Source: Bacteroidota bacterium
Lineage (GTDB): Bacteria; Bacteroidota; Bacteroidia; 2-12-FULL-35-15
Assembly: GCA_947469885.1 (NCBI GenBank)
Contig: CANIQT010000005.1
Coordinates: forward strand, 62,001-126,000
Direction: 5' to 3'
Length of the DNA: 64,000 bases
In this document: piece after piece, positions 58,238 to 64,000 of the stretch
Layout of the letters: each line of letters begins with the position of its first letter
Position numbering within the stretch: position 1 is the first letter of the stretch
Position numbers and translations under genes: made by a program
Notes under the pieces: generated by a model
Seen by the model: the letters and a program-made list of their open reading frames with translations, nothing else
The model's database searches: none
What the model was told of the DNA's origin: nothing

Positions 58238-59524
58238 TCAATTCATTAACTCCTCTATCTCCTCTGCTTCCAAAGGAATATTTTTCATCAAATCTTTTGG
58301 TCCATCTTTAGTTACCAAAATATTATTTTCTAAACGAATACCTAAACTTTCTTCTGGAATATATATTCCGGGCTCGCAGGTAAACACCATACCTGCTTCC
58401 AGTTTACGGTTAAAATCACCAATATCATGAACATCTAAACCTAAAAAATGAGAAGTGCCGTGCATAAAATATTTTTTATACGCAGGCATTTCAGGGTTTT
58501 GATTTTTGATTTGGTCCATGGTTAATAAACCTAAATCAACCAATTCTTTCTCCATCAATAAACCAACTGCTTTATGATATTCAGGAATTAAATTACCAAT
58601 TGTAAGCATGGCTGTTGCTGCTTTCATAACACGAAGCACAGCATTGTAAACATCTTTTTGTCGTTTGGTAAATTTACCATTCACAGGCAAACAGCGGGTT
58701 AAATCGCTTGCATAATTTCCATACTCTGCCGCCACATCCAAAAGTATTACATCTCCATCTTTGCATTCTTTATTGTTATCCACATAATGTAACACACAAG
58801 CACTTCCACCCGATGCAACTATGGGTCCGTATGCCCAACCTTTGGAACGATTGCGAAGAAATTCATGAATTAATTCTGCCTCAATTTCATATTCCATAAC
58901 CCCTGGTTTTACAAATTTCAACAACCTGCGAAATCCCTTTTCAGTAATATCACAAGCTTGTTGAATCAAGTCGATTTCAAACGAAGATTTAATTGCTCGC
59001 AGCGAGTGCATAATTGGAGCAGACCTTTCAACCTTGTGCAAAGGATACCTCTCAGTAATTATTTTGTTGAAGCGCATTTGGGCAGTTTCCACATCAATAT
59101 ATCTGCGGGTATGCTCATTACTATTTAAATAAATATTCTCAGCCTGAAAAATTATTGGCTGCAAAACTGCTTCAAATTGATGAAACCAATTAACGGTTTT
59201 AATACCAGAAACTTGAGTAGCTTCCACTTTATTTAGCTTTGCTCCTTCCCAAATAGCAATAGTTTCACTTGTTTCGCGAACAAACAAAATTTCTTTCTGC
59301 GCTCCTGAAATGGCATCGGGATAAATCAGCAAAATAGTTTGTTCCTGGTCAACGCCCGTCAGATAAAACAAATCAGAGTTTTGCGTGAACCCCATTGCAC
59401 CATCAGCATTGGTAGGCATTATATCGTTGCTTACAAATAAAGCAACGGACTTCGGTTTTAGTTTCGCAGCAAATCGTTTGCGGTTTTCGATAAATAAATT
59501 CGAATCAATTGGTGTATATTTCAT
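58238..59524 (-). CDS. pepP: Xaa-Pro aminopeptidase (aminopeptidase P)
   Basis: A 428-residue M24 metallopeptidase removing residues before proline. The N-terminal domain is the creatinase-like type (DGAMGFTQNSDLFYLTGVDQEQT). The catalytic domain shows the five metal ligands in order: Asp in LLDVAAEYGNYASDLTR (two), His in HGTSHFLGLDVHD, Glu in TCEPGIYIP, and Glu in GIRLENNILV. Length is normal. It is read alone on the minus strand, divergent from the sdh operon. Confidence 0.95.
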   Translation of the reverse strand: MKYTPIDSNLFIENRKRFAAKLKPKSVALFVSNDIMPTNADGAMGFTQNSDLFYLTGVDQEQTILLIYPDAISGAQKEILFVRETSETIAIWEGAKLNKVEATQVSGIKTVNWFHQFEAVLQPIIFQAENIYLNSNEHTRRYIDVETAQMRFNKIITERYPLHKVERSAPIMHSLRAIKSSFEIDLIQQACDITEKGFRRLLKFVKPGVMEYEIEAELIHEFLRNRSKGWAYGPIVASGGSACVLHYVDNNKECKDGDVILLDVAAEYGNYASDLTRCLPVNGKFTKRQKDVYNAVLRVMKAATAMLTIGNLIPEYHKAVGLLMEKELVDLGLLTMDQIKNQNPEMPAYKKYFMHGTSHFLGLDVHDIGDFNRKLEAGMVFTCEPGIYIPEESLGIRLENNILVTKDGPKDLMKNIPLEAEEIEELMN

Positions 59525-59596
59525 AGTTTTAAAATTTAGAAGTTCAAAAGTGCAAATAATATTTATACTAACTCACAAACAATAATAATTATTTCC

Positions 59597-59627
59597 TTGT
59601 CAGAATTCAATTTGAATTATACATTTG
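59597..59627 (+). promoter_or_regulatory. Promoter of the sdhCAB operon
   Basis: TTG (59597-59599) and TACATTTG (59620-59627) with 20 bp between them match the Bacteroidota -33/-7 promoter. The leader to the sdhC ATG is about 40 nt. This is the best promoter match in the window. Confidence 0.7.
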
Positions 59628-59671
59628 TATCGAAAAATTAAAATTTCTGAATCAACATATAACTATTCATT

Positions 59672-60355
59672 ATGAGTACTACCTCGGGTAAATTTTTACA
59701 ATCATCGCTCGGCAAGAAGCTATTAATGGGCTTAACAGGCTTATTCCTTATTTCGTTTCTTGTTGTTCACTGCTTCCTCAACGCCTTTATTTTCTTTAAC
59801 GATGGGGGGTTATTATTCAACGAAGGAGCTAAATTTATGGCTACAAATCCTATTATTAAAGTGATGGAGTACGTTTTATTTGCAGGACTTATCCTCCACA
59901 TGATTCAGGCATTAATTCTTACGATGCAAAATAACAAAGCCCGTCCGGTAAAATATGCAATGAATAACGGTGGGGCAAACAGTAAATGGTATTCGCGCTC
60001 CATGGGAATTTTAGGCAGTTTATTATTACTGTTCTTAATTATACACCTTGCCCACTTCTGGGTTAAATCACGATTCACAGGGCTTCCAGGCACCGACTCC
60101 AACGGAAATGAAAACCTGTATGCAGTGATGCAAGAGGTGTTTCATATCTGGTGGGTGGTTGTAATTTATGTTCTTGGAGTAATTTCATTATGCTACCATT
60201 TGCTTCATGGCTTTCAATCATCTTTTCAAACATTGGGTTTAAATCATCCTAAATATACTCCGGTTATAAAAGCAGTTGGATTTTGGTTTTCAATAATCAT
60301 CTCCCTCATTTTTGCAGCCATGCCAATCTCTATATTGGTAGGCATTATAAAGTAA
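59672..60355 (+). CDS. sdhC: Succinate dehydrogenase/fumarate reductase cytochrome b558 subunit
   Basis: A 227-residue inner-membrane protein with five hydrophobic helices (about 15-35, 62-85, 105-130, 158-180, 200-225). Histidines that can carry heme b are in LVVHCFLNAF, LILHMIQAL, LIIHLAHFW, and LCYHLLHGF. This one-subunit, five-helix anchor is the b558 type found with menaquinone-linked enzymes of Bacteroidota. It anchors the SdhA-SdhB pair and moves electrons to or from quinone. Confidence 0.95.
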   Translation: MSTTSGKFLQSSLGKKLLMGLTGLFLISFLVVHCFLNAFIFFNDGGLLFNEGAKFMATNPIIKVMEYVLFAGLILHMIQALILTMQNNKARPVKYAMNNGGANSKWYSRSMGILGSLLLLFLIIHLAHFWVKSRFTGLPGTDSNGNENLYAVMQEVFHIWWVVVIYVLGVISLCYHLLHGFQSSFQTLGLNHPKYTPVIKAVGFWFSIIISLIFAAMPISILVGIIK

Positions 60356-60388
60356 TTAGTTAATAACGAATTTTAGAATATATAAGAT

Positions 60389-62368
60389 ATGTCAAAATTA
60401 GATAGTAAAATACCTGAAGGGAAACTGGAAGAAAAGTGGGAGAAGTATAAATCCACAGTTGCATTGGTTAATCCTGCCAACAAGCGTAGCTTAGAGGTTA
60501 TTGTGGTAGGTTCAGGACTTGCAGGAGCTTCTGCCGCTGCGTCATTAGCCGAAATGGGTTATAAAGTAAAATGTTTTTGTTTTCAGGATTCTGCCCGCAG
60601 GGCACATTCCATTGCAGCGCAAGGTGGAATAAATGCTGCCAAAAATTATCAGAACGATGGGGACAGCACCTACCGTTTATTTTATGATACTGTGAAAGGT
60701 GGCGATTATAGGGCAAGAGAAGCAAATGTGTATCGTCTGGCATCAGTAAGCGCAAACATTATTGACCAATGTGTGGCACAGGGGGTGCCTCTTGCAAGAG
60801 AATATGGCGGAATGTTAAGCAACCGTTCTTTTGGTGGAACACAGGTACAACGTACGTTTTATGCAGCGGGACAAACAGGACAACAATTATTATTAGGAGC
60901 TTATAGTGCATTACAACGCCAAGTTGGTTTGGGAACAATTGAAATGTTGCCCCGCCACGAAATGCTGGAAGTGGTTACTATCGAAGGAAAAGCGCGAGGT
61001 GTTATAGCCAGAGACCTTATATCTGGAAAATTAGAACGTCATTTCGGACATGCAGTATTATTATGTACGGGAGGATATGGAAATGTGTTTTATCTTTCTA
61101 CTAACGCAATGGGAGCTAATGTTACAGCAGCATGGAAAGCACATAAACAAGGAGCATTCTTTGGAAATCCATGTTTTACTCAAATTCATCCAACTTGTAT
61201 TCCTGTGTCCGGTGACCATCAATCTAAATTAACATTGATGAGTGAATCGTTACGTAATGATGGAAGAATATGGGTGCCGAAAAAGCAAGGTGATACACGC
61301 AAAGCAAACGAAATTCCGGAAGAAGAAAGAGATTATTATTTAGAAAGAAGATACCCTGCTTTTGGGAATTTAGTTCCAAGAGATGTTGCTTCACGTGCTG
61401 CAAAAGAAAGATGTGATGCAGGTTTTGGAGTAGGCACTTCAAAGATGGCAGTATATCTCGATTTCAAAGCTGCCATTGCACGATACGGACATACGCATGC
61501 TATTAAATTAGGCACTAACAATCCTACAGCAGAACAATTAAAAAAGTTTGGTAAAGAAGTAGTGGAAGAAAAGTATGGTAACCTATTTGAAATGTATGAG
61601 CAAATAACAGGAGAAAACCCTTACGAATTACCAATGCGTATTTACCCAGCTGTGCATTATACAATGGGCGGCTTATGGGTAGATTATAATTTGATGACTA
61701 CTGTTCCGGGCTTATATGCATTAGGCGAAGCCAACTTCTCCGACCATGGTGCTAATCGCCTTGGAGCATCTGCATTGATGCAAGGATTAGCTGATGGTTA
61801 TTTTGTTATTCCTTATACATTGGGTGCTTATTTATCAAAAGAAATAAGTGTGAAAGCAATTCCAACTACTCACGAAGCATTTGTGGAAGCAGAGAAAAAT
61901 GCACTGGCAATCATTGATAAATTATTTGCTATTAAAGGAACTAAATCGGTTGACCATTTTCATAAAGCATTAGGAAAAATAATGTGGAACAAGTGCGGAA
62001 TGGCAAGAAATTCAACGGGTTTGAAAGAAGCTATACAAGAGATAAAAGTATTACGTGAAGAGTTTTGGAAAGATGTTCTTGTACCAGGTTCGGCAAATGA
62101 ATTAAATCCTGAGTTAGAGAAAGCTGGCAGAGTGGCGGATTTCCTTGAGTTAGGAGAATTGATGTGCATGGATGCTTTGAACAGAAATGAAAGTTGTGGA
62201 GGGCATTTCCGCGAAGAATCGCAAACAGAAGATGGTGAGGCGAAACGTGATGATGACAACTATTCTTATGTTGCCGCCTGGGAAAATAAAGGAAATAATA
62301 ATTATGAATTACATAAGGAAGAACTCGTATTTGATGTTGTTCATCCGAGTCAACGTTCGTACAAGTAA
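60389..62368 (+). CDS. sdhA: Succinate dehydrogenase/fumarate reductase flavoprotein subunit
   Basis: A 659-residue catalytic subunit that interconverts succinate and fumarate. FAD-binding [17 protein letters not shown] at about residue 43; [17 protein letters not shown] carries the covalent-FAD histidine; substrate-binding histidine and arginines are in [11 protein letters not shown] and [13 protein letters not shown]. It lacks the longer insertions of some relatives and is normal for the Bacteroidota type. Between it and sdhB lies a 460-bp insert with a four-helix-bundle gene. Confidence 0.97.
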   Translation: MSKLDSKIPEGKLEEKWEKYKSTVALVNPANKRSLEVIVVGSGLAGASAAASLAEMGYKVKCFCFQDSARRAHSIAAQGGINAAKNYQNDGDSTYRLFYDTVKGGDYRAREANVYRLASVSANIIDQCVAQGVPLAREYGGMLSNRSFGGTQVQRTFYAAGQTGQQLLLGAYSALQRQVGLGTIEMLPRHEMLEVVTIEGKARGVIARDLISGKLERHFGHAVLLCTGGYGNVFYLSTNAMGANVTAAWKAHKQGAFFGNPCFTQIHPTCIPVSGDHQSKLTLMSESLRNDGRIWVPKKQGDTRKANEIPEEERDYYLERRYPAFGNLVPRDVASRAAKERCDAGFGVGTSKMAVYLDFKAAIARYGHTHAIKLGTNNPTAEQLKKFGKEVVEEKYGNLFEMYEQITGENPYELPMRIYPAVHYTMGGLWVDYNLMTTVPGLYALGEANFSDHGANRLGASALMQGLADGYFVIPYTLGAYLSKEISVKAIPTTHEAFVEAEKNALAIIDKLFAIKGTKSVDHFHKALGKIMWNKCGMARNSTGLKEAIQEIKVLREEFWKDVLVPGSANELNPELEKAGRVADFLELGELMCMDALNRNESCGGHFREESQTEDGEAKRDDDNYSYVAAWENKGNNNYELHKEELVFDVVHPSQRSYK

Positions 62369-62374
62369 TTTGAT

Positions 62375-62402
62375 GATTTGATAATTTGGCGATTTGATAA
62401 TT
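62375..62402. repeat. Left inverted repeat of the four-helix-bundle cassette
   Basis: GATTTGATAATTTG followed by GCGATTTGATAATT, 28 bp. It matches the reverse complement of 62795-62822 at 26 of 28 positions and lies 6 bp after the sdhA stop. Confidence 0.85.
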
Positions 62403-62774
62403 GATTTAGTATTGCAAACAAATAAAGAAAATTTAATAGTAAAATTAACATTTGAATTTTCTTTGCTGATTATTAATTTTACAGAGCATTTGCAATCACA
62501 GAAAAAATTCAATCTTGCAAATCAACTTTTTCGTTCTGGTACATCAATAGGTGCCAATGTTAGAGAAGCGCAAAATGCGGAAAGCAAAGCCGACTTTATC
62601 CATAAAATGAAAATTGCTGCAAAAGAAGCAGACGAAACTGAATACTGGTTGCTGTTATGTAGAGAGTCAAAAAATTATGACGACCCTGGAATATTACTAG
62701 AAAAAATAGATTCTATTAACAAAATATTATCAAAGATAGTAGCAACATCAAAAGTTTATACAAATAAAATTTAA
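62394..62774 (+). CDS. Four-helix-bundle protein (IVP/S23 family) inserted in the sdh operon
   Basis: A 126-residue helical protein: ENLIVKLTFEFSLLIINFTEHL, LANQLFRSGTSIGANVREAQNAESKADFIHKMKIAAKEADETEYWL, then a final helix INKILSKIVATSKVY. The R-S-G-T-S-I-G-A-N-x-x-E-A and K-E-A-x-E-T-x-Y-W-L motifs define the family first seen in 23S rRNA intervening sequences; relatives include the Avd protein of diversity-generating retroelements. Its job is unknown. No ATG is available: the track starts at TTG inside the left inverted repeat, and TTG at 62412 is equally good. The gene plus repeats split sdhA from sdhB. Confidence 0.85.
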   Translation: MIIDLVLQTNKENLIVKLTFEFSLLIINFTEHLQSQKKFNLANQLFRSGTSIGANVREAQNAESKADFIHKMKIAAKEADETEYWLLLCRESKNYDDPGILLEKIDSINKILSKIVATSKVYTNKI

Positions 62775-62794
62775 AATAGCTTTGGTAATCATCA

Positions 62795-62822
62795 AATTAT
62801 CAAATCAACAAATTATCAAATC
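62795..62822. repeat. Right inverted repeat of the four-helix-bundle cassette
   Basis: AATTATCAAATCAA followed by CAAATTATCAAATC, the near-exact reverse complement (26/28) of the left repeat. It ends 6 bp before the sdhB ATG and thus forms its leader. Confidence 0.85.
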
Positions 62823-62828
62823 ACAATT

Positions 62829-63584
62829 ATGAGTGGAAATATGAATTTAACGCTAAAAGTTTGGCGACAAAAAAATGACAAAGCAACAGGTAAACTGGTT
62901 ACTTATCCTGTAAAAGATATTTCTCCGGATATGTCGTTCCTGGAAATGTTTGATGTGCTGAACGAACAACTGATTGTAAAAGGGGAAGAGCCAATTGCTT
63001 TTGACCACGACTGCCGTGAAGGAATTTGCGGTATGTGCAGTATGTTTATTAATGGTCAACCACACGGACCAAAGAGAGGAGTTACTACCTGCCAGTTGCA
63101 CATGCGCTCGTTTAAAGATGGTGATACGATTGTGGTGGAACCTTGGAGAGCAGCGGCATTTCCGGTGATAAAAGATTTAACGGTTGACCGTACTGCATTC
63201 GACAGAATAATTTCGAAAGGTGGTTTCATATCTGTAAACACTGGCAATGCACAGGATGCTAATAATATTCCTATTCCGAAACCGGATGCAGATGCTTCGT
63301 TTAATGCTGCTGCATGTATTGGTTGCGGGGCTTGTGTGGCTACCTGCAAGAATTCTTCGGCTATGTTATTTGTATCTGCAAAAGTTTCTCAACTGGCTTT
63401 GTTGCCGCAAGGAAGAGTGGAAGCTACTGCCCGCGTTAAAAATATGGTGGCACAAATGGATGAAGAAGGTTTTGGAAATTGTTCCAATACCGGTGCATGC
63501 GAAGTGGAATGTCCGAAAGGAATTTCATTGGAAAATATTGCAAGAATGAACAGGGAATATTTTACCGCTAATATTAAAGAGTAG
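62829..63584 (+). CDS. sdhB: Succinate dehydrogenase/fumarate reductase iron-sulfur subunit
   Basis: A 251-residue electron-transfer subunit. The plant-ferredoxin-like [2Fe-2S] domain has [20 protein letters not shown] with a fourth Cys in GVTTCQLH. The C-terminal part carries [15 protein letters not shown] and [14 protein letters not shown] for the [4Fe-4S] and [3Fe-4S] clusters. It completes the SdhCAB complex. The right arm of the inserted cassette is just upstream of its ATG. Confidence 0.97.
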   Translation: MSGNMNLTLKVWRQKNDKATGKLVTYPVKDISPDMSFLEMFDVLNEQLIVKGEEPIAFDHDCREGICGMCSMFINGQPHGPKRGVTTCQLHMRSFKDGDTIVVEPWRAAAFPVIKDLTVDRTAFDRIISKGGFISVNTGNAQDANNIPIPKPDADASFNAAACIGCGACVATCKNSSAMLFVSAKVSQLALLPQGRVEATARVKNMVAQMDEEGFGNCSNTGACEVECPKGISLENIARMNREYFTANIKE

Positions 63585-63592
63585 TATTTAGG

Positions 63593-63616
63593 GATGTTGG
63601 TGAAAACACCAACATC
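63593..63616. repeat. TTGTTGGTG-type hairpin repeat, copy 4
   Basis: GATGTTGGTG / CACCAACATC around AAAA, perfect 10-bp stem, 8 bp after the sdhB stop and just before the operon terminator. Confidence 0.8.
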
Positions 63617-63626
63617 GGCATCGTTT

Positions 63627-63659
63627 AAAAAACCAATCTCAAATGAGGTTGGTTTTTTT
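63627..63659 (+). terminator. Intrinsic terminator of the sdh operon
   Basis: ACCAATCTCA / TGAGGTTGGT stem with one wobble pair and loop AA(A), with an A run before and seven Ts after. Confidence 0.92.
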
Positions 63660-63698
63660 GTTTACTTTTACTTCACATTTATTGAAACATTCTTCTAC

Positions 63699-64000
63699 AT
63701 GAAAAAAACAATTGTCTTTTTATTTCTGTTTCTTTTCTCTCTCCTAAATTATTCTTCTGCTCAGGAGTGGATGGGAAAAACAAATCCAACAACTTCTAAC
63801 TTTTTTGAAATTCAAAAAGCATTTTATAACTATTATTCTGAAAATAAAAGAGAAGTTGATACTGAAGAAGAAAACGATGATGAGTTCGCAAAGTTCAAAC
63901 GATGGGAATATTATTGGGAAACAAGAGTGGATGCGAATGGCAATTTTCCACCAGCTGATGTTCTTTGGAAAGAGTTGGAAAACTATACTGCTAATCAACA
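63699..64000 (+). CDS. Secreted protein, N-terminal fragment
   Basis: This gene is missing from the track because it is cut by the right edge. It starts MKKTIVFLFLFLFSLLNYSS with a signal peptide ending SSAQ. The mature part includes TSNFFEIQKAFYNYYSEN, an acidic stretch (EEENDDEF) and KFKRWEYYWETRVDANGNFP. From memory this N-terminal block opens many large T9SS-exported proteins of Bacteroidota (PKD-rich or propeller proteins). The rest lies outside the window. Confidence 0.75.
   Translation, partial: MKKTIVFLFLFLFSLLNYSSAQEWMGKTNPTTSNFFEIQKAFYNYYSENKREVDTEEENDDEFAKFKRWEYYWETRVDANGNFPPADVLWKELENYTANQ

Overview
The window comes from an AT-rich Bacteroidota chromosome, probably an uncultured Bacteroidia or Flavobacteriales-like lineage. 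The evidence is five clear type IX secretion (T9SS) C-terminal sorting domains, the run DUF6089 - uppS - bamA - ompH - ompH - murI, a b558-type sdhCAB operon, and repeated TAnnTTTG promoter boxes in place of Shine-Dalgarno leaders. No rRNA, tRNA, CRISPR array, integrase or insertion sequence was seen. Most genes are ordinary chromosomal genes.

Layout. 1-5.8 kb, minus strand: a glycosyltransferase 9 fragment, an M28 peptidase lipoprotein, cysS, a MORN-type protein, a threonine-dehydrogenase-like SDR and an AAA ATPase. 5.9-11.7 kb: an orphan antitoxin-like gene and two T9SS-exported beta-propeller proteins (RCC1 and SBBP). 11.7-13.9 kb: accessory module A. 13.9-34 kb: an SLC13 transporter, a PAS kinase with a REC-cNMP-Crp regulator, an SDR/VOC/ferritin-like cluster, a trans-sulfuration enzyme, a secreted M43 protease, superoxide dismutase, nadD, lutA, an Atg22-like MFS protein and an OmpA protein. 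34-36 kb: module B. 36.9-48.5 kb: tyrS, a LuxE-like gene riddled with small repeats, a gamma carbonic anhydrase, murI, the envelope operon and trhO. 49.5-52.1 kb: module C. 52.1-57.2 kb: two T9SS surface proteins, the larger with eight tandem repeats. 57.3-64 kb: a hydrolase, aminopeptidase P, sdhC-sdhA-[four-helix-bundle cassette]-sdhB, and the start of another secreted protein.

Most notable signal. Three separate loci (A about 12.1-13.9 kb, B about 34.1-35.9 kb, C about 49.4-51.1 kb) share one architecture. Each has a small helix-turn-helix gene, then 70-170 bp beyond its 3' end a tandem array with a 21-bp period and a conserved AAAGTT core set in a near-palindrome, plus a gene for a roughly 225-residue protein of unknown function whose C-terminus looks fibronectin-III-like. 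A and B also end in nearly the same intrinsic terminator, 27 of 30 bases identical with one compensatory base pair. I know of no described system with this layout.

Second theme. The chromosome carries several families of short interspersed repeats: a CCCCTCTCGAGAGGGG palindrome family, a TTGTTGGTG/CACCAACAA hairpin family, GATTTGATAATTTG-type repeats, and heptamer-type repeats that are translated inside genes. The LuxE-like gene holds three of these families in frame. A four-helix-bundle gene bounded by 28-bp inverted repeats sits between sdhA and sdhB.
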